Positions 46,651 to 58,599 of a stretch of 64,000 nucleotides of DNA are shown in pieces. This DNA comes from Aquatica leii. Lineage: Eukaryota; Arthropoda; Insecta; Coleoptera; Lampyridae. Below the pieces are notes generated by a model that was not told the DNA's origin, searched no databases, and was given only the letters and a program-made list of their open reading frames with translations. The translations under genes and the position numbers were made by a program. Position 1 is the stretch's first letter, and the number at the start of each line of letters is the position of its first letter. The stretch spans positions 6,014,001 to 6,078,000 of the forward strand of contig CM069439.1 in the NCBI GenBank assembly GCA_035610365.1, read 5' to 3'.

Positions 46651-47284
46651 TATCTTTTTTACTTCTGCTGGATTTCTGATGTCCATTTCTTTAAAATGTC
46701 ATAACTATGACAAGTACATATTACTAACTTTAGTTTATGATTCCGCTGTACCGGATGTCCGGATAAGGGCACGGAGCGGTCATATCTCAACAATAGTAAA
46801 ACCTAAAAATTTGGGAAAAAATCCTTTTATTAAAGTAGGCAAGAAAAATGACTGAAAATTAATTTGAAGTTTGTAAATCCATCGCTAGGGCGCGTAACTG
46901 CTATGAAGAAACGTAAATTTTACGGTATCTCGGAAAGTTGGGCGATGAGCCACATACCTTTAAAAATATAATTTGATAGTATGAGTGATACGGTATCATT
47001 TGGCTTTATATTGTTACGTATCTGTCATAATTAAGGAGAAGGATACCAATGCGTTTTTTAATGTTTACAATTTAATATCTCCTGAACCATTCAACCTATT
47101 TGAATATTTTTTGATCTCGTTTGAAAGAACATTTGATGGTCTTTAGACAGAAATTTTTTGTTGAACCATTTAGTTTAAAATAAATCAACTAGAGGGCGTT
47201 ATCACGTTAACAGCGATTACTCATTTTTGTGATTTTTGGAAAAAAGACAAGCTTTTAATGGCATTTCGTATTCTTTCCATTTTT
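46651..47284. other. Unassigned sequence
   Basis: No motif recognised. It does not translate to the missing piggyBac N-terminus in any frame I could read. Confidence 0.35.
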
Positions 47285-47609
47285 TATCCCTGGCTGTTGG
47301 TTGAAAAAATTAGACCAGGGAAATAGTCTTGCTCTTCAAATAACTAACAGCACGATGTGAAACCTGTTCGTCCAAATGCTAACGCACGCTTCGGCTAGAA
47401 TGCACCGGAAAACTATCAAGCTGGAGCCACGTTTTTTCTTGTCTCCAAATGAACGTCTTCTAAAAATGGTGAAAGAAAAAAGTTCAATATTCTAAAAAAC
47501 CTTTCTGCGTTAAGGGTTTGGTAAAAAAAAATATGGCCCTATAATTTTTCCTTCCTCGATTCCACACCATACGTTCAAACTCAAGCGATTTTGATGTTCT
47601 ATTTACTGC
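47285..47609 (-). pseudogene. mariner-like transposase fragment
   Basis: Minus strand from 47600 down: SLNVWCGIEEGKIIGPYFF, then after a frame change PLNAERF-type residues, then WLQLDSFPVHSSRSVR, HLDEQVSHRAVSYL. These fit the mariner-type block NVW.GI....IGP.FF...LN and the second catalytic block (QD.AP.H.SR.VR..LDE), with QLD in place of QQD. The hAT terminal repeat starts at 47610, so the hAT appears to have inserted into this element. The remaining N-terminal part was not found beyond it. Confidence 0.72.
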
Positions 47610-49480
47610 CAGTGGCGTATTAACGTAATCTGGTACCCAAAGCCCAACACAAAAATATGCCCCCTAATAAACTTAATTTTTTTAGGTATCTACTTAATAT
47701 TGCGCATTGTTTTATAGAAGTGCATTCAAAGGTTTATTAACGATACTTAACACATAATAGCTATTCTTCTAAAATAGAAAAGTTTATAGTTTAAATTACA
47801 TATAATCATAAAAGCAATTTCACACACAAAAAAAAACAATAATTATTATAATCTTTCTTTCTTGTTTTCACATCCGCGAATACGTCAATAACTTTATCAA
47901 AGCTAAGCGCGTTTGTCAGCTGATTTTTAATGCACAAGATTATTAGTGCGTTCAATTTTAAATTCGATAGCGGAGATCTACGGTAATCTTTCACTCTCTT
48001 TAATACTAAAAACGAATTTTTATCTGTATAGTTGGTCACAGCTTTATAAACAAAAATTTTCAAAAAAATTAGAAGGTTAGCACTTTCGCCTCTTGGCAAG
48101 CTCAGTTTTTAGCTTGCCAAGGAAAGGCAAAAATACCTAGATGCAATCACTACCGTTAAATTCAACGTCTGTTTTTGTTTCGTCAAAATGAATTTTTCTT
48201 TTCCTTTTTCTTTTGGTGTCAAACTGGTTGATTTCATTCTCGCAGCGTTTAGTCGCTTCATCCTCGAATGTCTCTTCATCTCTAAATGTATCAACGAAGT
48301 TCCATAAATAATCAAACAATAAGATCACAGCCCCCAGATTACGGCATGAAGTTTATTGTTCGTTAAATCTCTCTAGAATTCTCTTCCAAAAACAAGCCAC
48401 AATCGCAGTCTTAAGCGAGCCTAATTTATCAATCAACACTTGGGCCTTCAACCTTGCATTTGATTTTTCAGTTACATCCTCCCATATTTTTTGGAGAGCT
48501 TTCACAATTTTACCATAAGACGAGAATAATAATTTGCTGGCTTCGGCACGGATGAGAGACAAACTTTTAAAAGAAGGTTTAGATTTTAGTTTTTCTTCTA
48601 TGGTGAAGAAGGTCACAGAAACTATGCAAAAGCCAGCCGTCGAAATTCCTACAAGATTAAGTGAGCCGCACATGGAATGTAATAGGCTAGAGGATTGATG
48701 GGATTTATTATTGCTTGTAAACTTGAATATTGACTAGACATATTTGTGGCATTGTAGTAGCTTTGGCACCGACAATTTTATTTATGCTCAAAGTATTCAA
48801 CTGACCCAAAATTATGTCAGCTAATTGTTCAGACTTATCCGGTTTGGCAATAAGTGTGAGAAAACGCTAAACCGGTACTCAATTAGAAAAAACGTAACAA
48901 ACAATCAATGTGAGCTGATCTATATAGCTAATATTCGGCGTGGAGTCGACAAGAATTAAAAAATATCACTGATATTTTGACTGAACTTGTTCTCCTACTT
49001 GTACGATCAATTCATCAACGGTTGAATAGGAGAAACAGAAAGATGTCCCTTTTCCCGGATTCCCAAAACGTCTTATACGATCTGCCAAAAATGGAACAAG
49101 CTTCGAAACGGGTTCAAATATTCCCATAATGACAAATAAAAAACTTCGGTATAACCCCGTATTGCAAATCCACGTGAAGCTAAGAGTTTGATCGTTTCTA
49201 CAACTCTGAAAAATACATTTCTCCAATAATTGATCTCACTTAGGTGAATGATAAGTTGTTTAACTTTTTTCCAAAAATTCGACCTCTTAATTAAATTATT
49301 CGCAGACTTCCGATGTTCTTCAATTCTTCTAGCATTTAGTCAATTCGAAAACCCAGTTGTTGCAAACTGTGTTGTGCCACCGAACAGTTTAAAAACAGCT
49401 CCTGTCGATGGAGAGTAAACTAACCAAAACCGATTAACAACTTCACCATCGCTACATTTACACATTCACAGTTTAAAGCT
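47610..49480 (-). mobile_element. hAT-family (DUF4371/TTF-type) transposon relic
   Basis: CAGTGGCGTATTAACG at 47610 is a typical hAT terminus. Minus strand from about 49460 down: a TTF zinc-finger remnant (RFWLVYSPSTGAVFK, KLFGGTTQFATTGFS), LASRGFAIRGYTEVF, FLADRIRRFGNPGKG and STVDELI (DUF4371). Then come PNISYIDQLTLIVCYV, MCGSLNLVGISTAGF, RLKAQVLIDKLGSLKTAIVA with FWKRILERFNEQ, and the dimerisation region ILLFDYLWNFVDTFRDEETF. The last part is KIFVYKAVTNYTDKNSFLVL then KRVKDYRRSPLSNLKLNALI. Frames change at least six times. The right terminus is not visible. Confidence 0.85.
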
Positions 49481-49900
49481 TACATTCATATGAGAACTGA
49501 GGCGAGAAACAAGAACTACCAGAAAATCTACATGCCTTATAGTTGCAGTGGTATCTGCACCGGTGCTTGCAACTTGTGTTTTAATGTCTCTAGAAGTCAA
49601 AAAGCCTTCGTTTGTAATACTTGAATTATCAACGATCGATGACGTAGTAGCAATTGACGAGAGTTGGTCAGATAACGATCAAGAATTCTTGAAACAGGTG
49701 TCTAGTTTTGAAATTTTCTTTAGAATTGATAACCGCTTAACTTTGGTTTTTGGCTCTCACTCATTATTACAAACTGAAGCAGGTACAAGTATTTAATTTA
49801 CGAATGTTGAATTACAACTGACAAGAGGTTCTTTTTAAAAATTAGATAAATAAGTACTGAGAAAATCATAACGTTCAGAACAATTTAACAACTCCATCCT
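49481..49900. other. Unassigned sequence between two DNA-transposon relics
   Basis: A plus-strand open frame at 49548-49796 has no motif I know. The missing right end of the hAT element should lie here, but no CGCCACTG-type terminus is seen. Confidence 0.35.
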
Positions 49901-52660
49901 GCATGACTGAAAAATTGAAAACTGAAATGTTCCATTTATTACATAGTAATAAACCAAACCATCGACCTGACCACACCTTACGCGCAACAACACTTTTCTT
50001 GCACTTTCTTACTTGCAGTTGCAATTTTGATAAAAAATTATTTTATTAACATTTAAAAATCACTTAATGCATAGTCCACAATATATATTATCTTTATTTT
50101 TGGTTAATTGTACTTTTTTGCCGAACGGAGAGTGATAAAACATATTGCGTTACCTCTTACTGAGAGTCGCAATGTAAACAAACCAAAAATTTTTGTCAGA
50201 ACCGAGGATAAGAAAGAAAATGAGAGAGTGGTCGCTATCCACTTCCATATGCGTGTGACCGCGCAACAGAAATTTATGATTAATCACTTCTAAATTAGGA
50301 TGTTCATGCATCAGCCAAAAATAAGCCATTACTATGATTATGTTGCGATTCTGTGCAAGACAATTGTCTGACCAAATGTTAATCTCAGAAACATTTTCTG
50401 CCAATGTTGTGGCCCATTTAAGAATTCCTGAAGCCGTTTTATTTGCTCCACATCCAGCTTTTGATTCATCCCACATAACACAAGTTGTACAGTTAGCAGA
50501 AAAATCGCAGATTGTGTAGTTATAGGTCCAAAGTTTCAATTTATAAAAGCTTTGTGCATTTGTGAGTACGGATGTTGGCAAACATTTTTGTAAGTTGACA
50601 GTCAGTAACTTCACTTTTCCTCCACTTTGTGCTGCCCTTTCCTTGTCGGCTTTCTTAAGTTCATACCTTTTGTTAGATTCTAGGAGATGTTCCTGGTACT
50701 GATTCTCAATGTTCACTATATCTGTAGATTGTGTTTTCGCTAGCATGAACTTATCACATTCATCACATGTGTCATTGTAAGGTAATTTAAATGACATATT
50801 AAATTCTGTATTGAATATTTCTGAATACAGCCATGACTTACCAATGCTCTCATCGGGCAGATTATTTTCTGTGCACTCAAATCTATAAAGTTCATACATT
50901 CTAGTTATATTAAGGTCACATCCTAGGTATTTCCGTTCGGAACGTTGTCTGGAATAGTGGGATTCAATGGTGGGAAACTTGTTGATGTGATCTCGAATCC
51001 CTTGTTTAACAAATTCAGGGATTTTATTAGCAGCATCATGCTTACCTCTATGGTCTTCTTCAATTAGACCACCATCTATTTTTTTTCCTGATAGCTGTTG
51101 TGACAAAAGTTTCCGAAACACACAGAGTAGAGAGAAAGAACTTTTGGCAAACATCTATCCTTATTTTGTTCACATCAAATGTGTAACGCCTGGTAAATTG
51201 TCTTTTACCAGACCTGTGTCCTGTTCACTTACGTCTACGTTCCACAGGAACACACCGCACCATTGTTGAAACAAACTGTCTTTTCATATCCATATTTTTA
51301 TTAGAATGCCAAAATTCAGAGTTTATCGATTTTCTTGGAATCCTTTGATATCTTGCTCCTACATTTAAGAATGCAAGTCTCGTTGCATGGTGGACCCAAC
51401 CTGTTTTGCTTTTATAATTTTTTTCTTACTCTGATGTTCCTATCTACCAGATACTTTTTCTTTTTGCAAATTTTTTTTTCCAAATCTTAGGATTTGACTT
51501 CCTCTTTCTTCCCTTGGGTACAGCTCCAGTCTTCACATCAGCTCTTTGATGGTCTACTTCCAAGTCACTTTCGGATTCTTCTTTACTGTCAGGTTTATAA
51601 GTTTCATCAGCTACAGAGTCATCAGAGTCTACGCCAGTGAAATCTAAAGGAGAATAATTTTCAATTTCTGTGATTGTAGCTTCAGCCTTTTGTGTATCAC
51701 ATTCCACAACACCTGAATTAATCGTGGAAGTAGGAGGCCGAACTGAAAAAAAAATCTATGGAGTTTACATCACCAGATCAGAAAACGAAAATTCCTACAT
51801 GTGTCTAAAGCGTTGTTTTGGTTCGCTTCTCTGTTGTTTGTGGTATCACATGGTTGTTTCGTCCTATCATCATCTTGATTTTGAAATTCCAAAACAGTTT
51901 CAAAAACAAAAAAGGACTCAGATGAATCTGGTTGACTTGATATCATTGAACGAATGAAGAACACACAATTATGTTGATTTCCAGAGTACGAGAAATTTCA
52001 GAAAATGTAATTTGTTATACTTTGTACTTGAAAAAACTACAGTGATTAGCGAAACGTACGTCGTACATCGAAATGAATAATTCGTGAAATCCAGCATAAT
52101 TTCGTGTTCTTCATTTATTCACAATAAAAGGGCAATTATTATTGTAAGGAGATGAATTTGATTGCAGAAATTTTGGAGACAAATTCAAATATTATCAGAG
52201 GCGCAAATTTTGGGGCAAATTTCCAGCAGATCAAGATAGTATCTGTTGATTTTTTTATTCTGAAAGAAATATTAACTCCAACGAATAGTAGTACTCCAAG
52301 TAGTACAAAACCTCTTCATTAATGATAAAATGGGTAAGATCAACTAGTCTCAACGTTGCCTTTGAATTATTGAATACAGTTTTGTACAAGAAAATAAAAC
52401 TATATTACTCGATGCAATGTGAAGAATATTTTTTTGTTTCTTTAATCTTGAATTCATTGTTTTAGTAGCTAATATGTACAAGATTACCAGTTTCTAGGTT
52501 AGAACTACCAATATGTTTAAGAACGTCTTGATTTCTTTCTGAAACATCTGAAGAATTGTCAGGAGAAATGGGGTAGTTTATATCAGACGGTACTTTAACC
52601 ATTTGCATAATTTTTTTTGTTCTGTTTAACATTTTCAAGGAGATCCTGTACACAAGCACT
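49901..52660 (-). mobile_element. Unfamiliar DDE-like transposon protein gene
   Basis: Main frame 51154-50150 (335 codons, minus). It contains a Cys motif (NDTCDECDKFML), KERAAQSGGK, WTYNYTICDFSANCTTCVMW, DESKAGCGANKTASGILKW, NIWSDNCLAQNRN and LRGHTHMEVDSDHS. The Asp in SDNC and the HTHMEVD block could be DDE catalytic positions. Upstream in other frames are GPPCNETCILKCRSKISKDS and an acidic N-terminal piece (51707-51444) ending KSNPKIWKKKFAKR, and possibly 52659-52462 (MLNRTKKIMQMVKVPSD). Proteins with this order (P..WK.N, C..KC, SDNC.GQN) are, as I recall, common multi-copy insect repeats, perhaps Sola-type. I am not sure of the family. It is frame-broken between 51154 and 51444. Confidence 0.55.
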
Positions 52661-53764
52661 CAAATCACCAGACAGGAACGAACAGGTTGTTGCGTTCTTG
52701 AATTCAATACTGTATTGAACAAAATGCAATACGTATGGACTTAATACTATTGACAGTGCCGGACCAATATGTTGTGTATTAAGTCCATAGATACGATTAT
52801 TTAGCTTGGAATCAAAATACGATTTATGGTACTTAATACAGATTTGTTCTTGACCGAAAATATCATGTTCTCGTACTTCAGTTTAGCTCGGTGTCATCTA
52901 CATACTTAATACAGTTTTACTTCACCTAATTTCGAAGCGATATCACGTAGGAGTTAATACTGTTAGCAGTGTTAGCCATTAAAAAGAGCGATATTATATT
53001 AGTAGAAAAGTGCAAAAAACCGATTTTCTGAAAAATTTAGTTAATACAGTTTGGCTCTGAGGTACTGATATGCTTCCGTGTTAGTAAATGACAGGTTTTT
53101 TAAAAAAATGGATTAAAAAAGAAATCTAAAGTACAGAAACTATCAGAACTAGAAATTAATACTCTGCAAAATGTCAAATTCCAAACTATGTCGTTCCATT
53201 CAAAAAAATCGGGTTTTGGCCGTTTGAAGTCATCTTTGACCGTTAATACAGAACACCCTGCACAATTAGGTGTTCAAAACTTTTATGGATACCTCAAATA
53301 ATGCTAAATCTCATACAAAAATATAATTTCGATACCAGATTTTGTTTCTCAAAAGCATGTCATTCTTAGAAGTAATAAATTTTAAAACTGCTTATAATAG
53401 TTATAGCGTTTTTTGAATCGATGTTATCTTCTATCCATTTAATTATTAACGATTTTTGCATACGTTTCTACACCGTATTTCAGTCAGCTTTTGTTAGTTC
53501 AGAAAAAAACACTTCGTTTGCTGAATTTTAGTAGAAGTCCATCTACAACAAAGTTCTACGGCAGCATATTACTTTTTTTTTCTTGTAAAAAGTAGCTAAT
53601 CCACCTGCAACAAATTCAAAGTCTGCAGTTGAAGAATTTGTTATCAAAAACTTTTGTTTATTGTTCCCACTCTGATAGTAACAGTCCACAAACGAATCGG
53701 TTGAGATAGATTGGTTGCCGATGTTTTACTATTATCTTAAGTATACGTACGACTAATTTGGTCG
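52661..53764. repeat. Region with scattered TTAATACAGT-like motifs
   Basis: CTTAATAC or GTTAATAC, often followed by AGT, occurs near 52738, 52831, 52909, 52953, 53040, 53156 and 53243, and inverted as GTATTAAG near 52779. Spacing is mostly 45-115 bp. Around 52734-52793, GTATGGACTTAATAC and GTATTAAGTCCATAG form a hairpin. No gene is seen. Confidence 0.45.
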
Positions 53765-54215
53765 GGTCTAGGCCACAACGGCCACCCGGAAGTGTGGCCG
53801 TTGTAGTCATGACCACTACGGCCACCGTGACCATAACGGCCACCTACCAACTTTAACCACAACGGCCACCGTGACCACAACGGCCACCTATTCTGTGGAC
53901 CACAACGGCCACCATGATCACAACGGCCACTTGCATTTCTGAGCATAACGGTCACCGTGACAACAACGGCCACTTATATTCATGACCACAACGGCCACCG
54001 AGACCACAACGGCCACCGACGCCCGATCTAAAAATCGATCGGCGACGCCAGTTACAGCGACCTCTGTGACTATAATGGCTACCTCTGCTCGTAACCACAA
54101 CGGCAACCTATTTTGTCGACCACAACGGCTACCGCGACCACAACAGCCACCGTGACCACAACGGCTACCGCGACCACAATGGCCACCGCGATCAAAACGG
54201 CTACCGCGACCGCAT
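53765..54215. repeat. Minisatellite, unit about 18 bp (left arm)
   Basis: Variants of GTGACCACAACGGCCACC are repeated for about 450 bp, with changes such as CATAACGG and TCTGTGGACC. A 54-base block at 54010-54064 (GATCTAAAAATCGATCGGCG and following) breaks the array. GC content is far above the surroundings. Open frames over it (for example a Gly/Arg/Cys-rich reading on the minus strand) arise from the repeat and are not taken as genes. Confidence 0.85.
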
Positions 54216-55129
54216 CGGAGCTTTAAAATACTCGGCACACAGTGCATTGGAAACATAGAATTGTACTCATTTGAATTTTAATCCAATATTTAGAAAAAAC
54301 CGAGCGATTCGATGACTTGGGTTACTAATACATATAAACTATGTCGTTTAAGTTGTAGACAAATTAATAGATAGGTTATAAATAAAATTAAAATGCTTTC
54401 AATTTTATATGGCACATACAAAAATGTTTAATTATATATTAGATTTTATGTGTAAACATTAAATATGTAAGCTCCTTACACTTTGGTTTTTTGGATATTT
54501 AGATATTTCTACGTATAATTAAAACGCTTGCGATTGAAGTGTGTCTAAATACAGCGAGAATACCACATTGATAGTTGTTTTTAAGTATAATACCACAAGA
54601 GGTAAAAAATTTTTAAGAACATTTTGTTTCCTTGGAAATTATGCGTCTAAATTGGGAAAGATTTGATCTGTGCGGATGTTTTTACATCCGTGATTAATTC
54701 AAAATTAGCGATATCATTGTGTATATTTTTAAAACTTTAATCTATTTGTGTAATAACAGTATCAATCAGAATATTGAGAACAACACCAAAATTACTCTAT
54801 TGGTATTTGTAAAACTTCATCTTTGGCTAGTTCGGAGGATCTTTTTGAACTCTTTTTTCAGAGAAGTGTTCTGAAACGTTTAAGTTTATTGCTATAATTT
54901 TTGCGTCGGCAGAAATTAACAAATTAAAAAACTGATAAACAAGGTATATAAATTGCACAAAGATTTAAACTAATTCTTCGAGATTGTACGCAATTGTATT
55001 TTGTAAACACAAAATTAACAAAATTCTTTTAGGAAATACACCGTAAAACACAATTAATATGTGTTAGTTGATCAAAAAACATGGGAAGTAAGTTTAATTT
55101 TATTTGTCCACCTGAGTGTCATAAACTGA

Positions 55130-56765
55130 TTCATGTTCCCTTATTTACAATTTTACCCCCCCCCCTCCCTTCTTCACATTTACGTTATAATACATTCTTT
55201 TTTACATTTATATTTCCTTTCTAATCCTCTCTTCTTAGTTGTTTCCTCCTTCTCTATACTTCTTCCATACACTCCGCTCCTTTTCCGTTTTCTTTTAAGA
55301 TTTCCTTTATTTTCTTAATTTCTTCTCTTAACTCCCTGCATTGGTTCCTCATGTGTTTAAGGTCCTCCGTCTCTTCTCCATATAGTCTGCACATCTTTTC
55401 TTTCTTTTTTGTCAAGTATTTATTTCCTAACTGTTCTTTTCCACATCTGAACCTTGCTATCATTTTTTTCTTTTTTCTGCTTTTATTCCCATTCCCCTTT
55501 AGATAGTCTGGAAGCTTTCTCTCTTGATATTCTTATAATTCACATTATATCTGCTCTCTTTTATCTTTGTCCATCTTTCCTGTTTTTCTATGTCCCTATC
55601 TCTGTTAATTATTTCCTCTCTTACCCCCTTCTCCCTCTTTCTTTAATCTTTCTACTTCTTCTCTTGCGTACCCGTTTCTTTTGTGATATTCTTCTCTGCC
55701 ATTCTGCCCGTACTTCACTCTTCCTCTCTTTATCTCTTTCCAACATTCCTGTAGTATTTTGCATTCGGTTCTTTCCTTCACTTTTTCCTCGTATTTTATA
55801 GCCCTTTTTCCTGTCTCTACTCTTATTTTTTCTGCCTGCCATTCCTCTTTTATAATTTACCCCGGTGTTCCTCTGGCTAGCCCTAATACCCACTCTCAGT
55901 ATTTTTCTTGTATCCGATCTACCTCTTTATACTCTTTCTACCCCCATATTTTCGCTCCATAAATCAACACACTTTTTATTAGCTTCTCAAACAGCAGCTT
56001 TCTTTTTTCTATGTCCACTCCAAACAACTTTTCTTTCACACTCCGCACTTGTTCTACTAATCTGTTTCCCTTCCTCACTCTTTTCTTTATGTGTTCCCCC
56101 TCATCATTCTTTTGCCTCATCGTGCAACCCAGGTATCTGAATTCCTTCACTTTCTCTTCCCTCCATTTCCACTCCTCTTTTTTTCTTTTTTCCCCTCTTT
56201 TTCTAGTTACCATTATTTTTGTTTTCTCCGTATTTACTTCCATTTCAGTTTTTTTTCATGTAGTTTTTCACCGTCTGCATTATCTCCTTTATTTTCTTTT
56301 CCTCTTTAGCCACCAACTCTATGTCATCTGCATACGCCAACGACCACACCTTCACTTTTCCTTCTACTATCCCTTCTATTTGTTGTCCTCTCATTGTCTC
56401 TAAATCCTCCGTATATACTGCAAGCAGACTTGGACTCAGTGGGAATCCCTGTCTCAACCCTCTCCTTGTAACGAATTTTTCGCTCTCTGCTCCATTCACT
56501 TTCACCCTGCTTTTCGTTTTTTCGTACATTTTCTCCATTCTTTCGATTAATCTTTTATTTTTTTTTCTTCTCATGTATTCCTAGAATTTTTCCCTGTTCA
56601 TTCTATCAAAAGCTGCTTTTAAATCTACGAATAGTGCCACCATTTCCCCCTTTTTTTTCTCTAGCTCTCTATTCAGCAAGTGTCTCAATATATCTATGTT
56701 GTCTATCACTTTTTTTCCATTTTTGAATCCTGCTTGTCCGTCTGATACCAAACTCCTTTCCTCTA
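55130..56765 (-). mobile_element. LINE fragment with RT, inside the inverted-repeat structure
   Basis: Minus strand from 56765 down: VALFVDLKAAFDRMNREKF, then the frame 56574-56245 (VTRRGLRQGFPLSPSLLAVY, VWSLAYADDIELVA with the catalytic YADD). Next are 56243-55938 (EVNTEKTKIMV, FRYLGCTMRQKN, KSVLIYGAKIWG), a basic stretch (55893-55621), and a C-terminal zinc-like piece (55463-55254; RFRCGKEQLGNKYL, MCRLYGEETEDLKHM). It lacks the endonuclease and the RT start. The C-terminal C..C..H arrangement is like that of several insect LINEs. The clade is not assigned. Confidence 0.75.
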
Positions 56766-57494
56766 TTTAGAAAGTAGTAAAAAATTATCTTACCGAATAC
56801 ACTTTGAGCATTGATAAATACTGAAAATTTTGTTGTAGAGAATGTTTCAAACTTGTTTCTTTAATGTAATAGCACGAGGCCGATGTAACGCGCTTTCAAC
56901 AGTCTCTATGACAAACTTATCTTGGTATTATCAATGCTCTAGGGGTATTATAGCTGAAAATACCAATCGATGCGGTATTCTCGCGGTATTTAGACACACT
57001 TCAATCGCAAGCGTATAGAAATTTATTTTTTTTTGTTTTGATTATACATACATAAAAATATCTAAATCTCCTGTTTATCCAAAACTAGTGCATGCATGAC
57101 CTATTTCTCAAAACTGAAGTGTAAAGAGCTTACATATTTAATATTTACTCATCAAATCTAGGGAGTGCAGCGTCGCTCACATATTCGTGTATGTGCCATA
57201 TAAAATTGAAGGCATTTTAATTAGATTCCTAACCCATTATTTAATTTGTCTACAACTTAAACGACGTAGTGTAAAACTCAAATTAGTACAATTCTGTGTT
57301 TCCAATAGTAAACTAAAATAAAAAAATAATTATATATCCAATAAGCACAATTTGCAAGCTTTGAAATACTACCTAACACGCTCCATTTTGACAATGGATG
57401 ACCACAAAAGAAAATGAAAAAGACACCTCTAAGCTAGAAATGCGAACTAAATATCATCGAAACTCATGATAAATGACGATTGGTAGTCGCTATG

Positions 57495-57930
57495 GTCGCG
57501 GTGGCTGTTGTGTTCGCGGTGGCCGTTGTGGTAGCGGTGGCCGTTAGGGTCGACAAAATAGGTGGCCATTGTGTTTATAGTAGCCGTTGTGGTTACGAGC
57601 AGAGGTGGTCGTTATAGCCACACAAGTCGCTGTAACTGGCGTCAGCAGTCGATTTTCAGATCAAGCGTCGGTGGCCGTTGTAGTCGCGGTAGCCGTTGTG
57701 GTCATGAAGATAAGTGGCCGTTGTTGTCACGGTGGCTGTTATGGTCAAAAATGCAAGTGGCCGTTGTGGTCATAGTGGCCGTTGTAGTCGACAGAATAGG
57801 TGGCCGTTGTGGTCACGGTGGCCGATGTGGTTAAAGTTGGTAGGTGGCCGTTATGGTCACGGTGGCCGTTGTTGTCGTGACTACAACGGCCACACTTCCG
57901 GGTGGCCGTTGTGGCAAGTGGCCGTTGTGG
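57495..57930. repeat. Minisatellite, unit about 18 bp (right arm)
   Basis: The reverse complement of the left-arm array: GGTGGCCGTTGTGGTCAC variants. The non-repeat block near 57634-57675 (GGCGTCAGCAGTCGATTTTC) corresponds to the one in the left arm. The outermost copy in both arms includes CGGCCACCCGGAAGTGTGGC or its complement, which can itself form a hairpin. Confidence 0.85.
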
Positions 57931-58599
57931 TCATGCCCCATTTGGTCTATAAGATTTTGTCACAGAATAATTAAACCGTTCAGGCTTTAGTATGCGTATG
58001 ACTTTGGTAAGTTTCAATAATTTTGAAATAAAAGTTACTGGCTTTCAGTATCAAATACACTTTGGTAATAAGTCGAATTTTTTCGGAAGCGTGACTGGGA
58101 TAATTCCGTTATCGTGTTCTTTTTTTAATTTAAAAAAAAATATTACTCTCATAGCAGTTTGCTAATGCCTTGCCATTAAAAAGCGGCATGCACTTTTTCT
58201 GTCGTAGTAAATTACGTTATATTGATTATATAATTACTCACAGAAGTCTGGGGGTCTTCAAAGAGCACTATAATGAGTTTGTTTATTGGTTTTAATCATG
58301 TGCAGATTCTGCTATTAGTTTATTTAGAAAATACTGCATTAGTTATCAAATTTGTTTCATAGTTCCATAATTTATTACCTGTTTATAAAAAGTATTTTCA
58401 CGTTTATCGCAGCGCATAATACAATGTTGAATCGTCAAACTAATTTAAAATATTACAACAATCACACGGTTATATTTGTAAAGTTGCAAAGATTACATCA
58501 GAAAGCAACACGTAACAATAAAATAAACGTAAAAACGAAAGCTTAAAGCCGGCCAAATGCTTTTATATAAAAAGTCGATAAATTAAAGTACTATAATTT
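57931..58599. other. Unassigned AT-rich sequence
   Basis: No motif or credible gene. The 64-codon frame at 58352-58546 has no recognisable feature. Confidence 0.4.

Larger units (their letters stand above)
53765..57930. mobile_element. Large inverted-repeat (foldback) structure with minisatellite ends
   Basis: The arms are 53765-54602 and about 56935-57930, inverted copies of each other. Each starts outside with the same minisatellite. The inner parts also match in reverse: GTCGTTTAAGTTGTAGACAA at 54344 against its complement near 57240, and CTTGCGATTGAAGTGTGTCT at 54527 against the complement near 56990. The centre holds a LINE fragment and 550 bp of unassigned DNA. No transposase gene is visible. 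The arms differ by many small changes. Confidence 0.8.

Noticed and set aside
45329..47518. A complete piggyBac element ending at TGCGTTAAGGG near 47508
   Set aside because: That sequence is part of the mariner-like transposase reading on the minus strand (the LNAE-type block), the match to the terminal repeat needs gaps, and no piggyBac N-terminus is readable in between.
53658..54256. Open frames rich in Gly, Arg, Cys, His and Val over the minisatellite (also 57562-57974)
   Set aside because: They follow from translating an 18-bp repeat whose length is a multiple of three. All frames stay open on either strand, with no start context or family match.
56011..56403. 130-codon plus-strand frame rich in Phe and Ser
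   Set aside because: Antisense of the LINE reverse transcriptase fragment, whose motifs (YADD) are on the minus strand.
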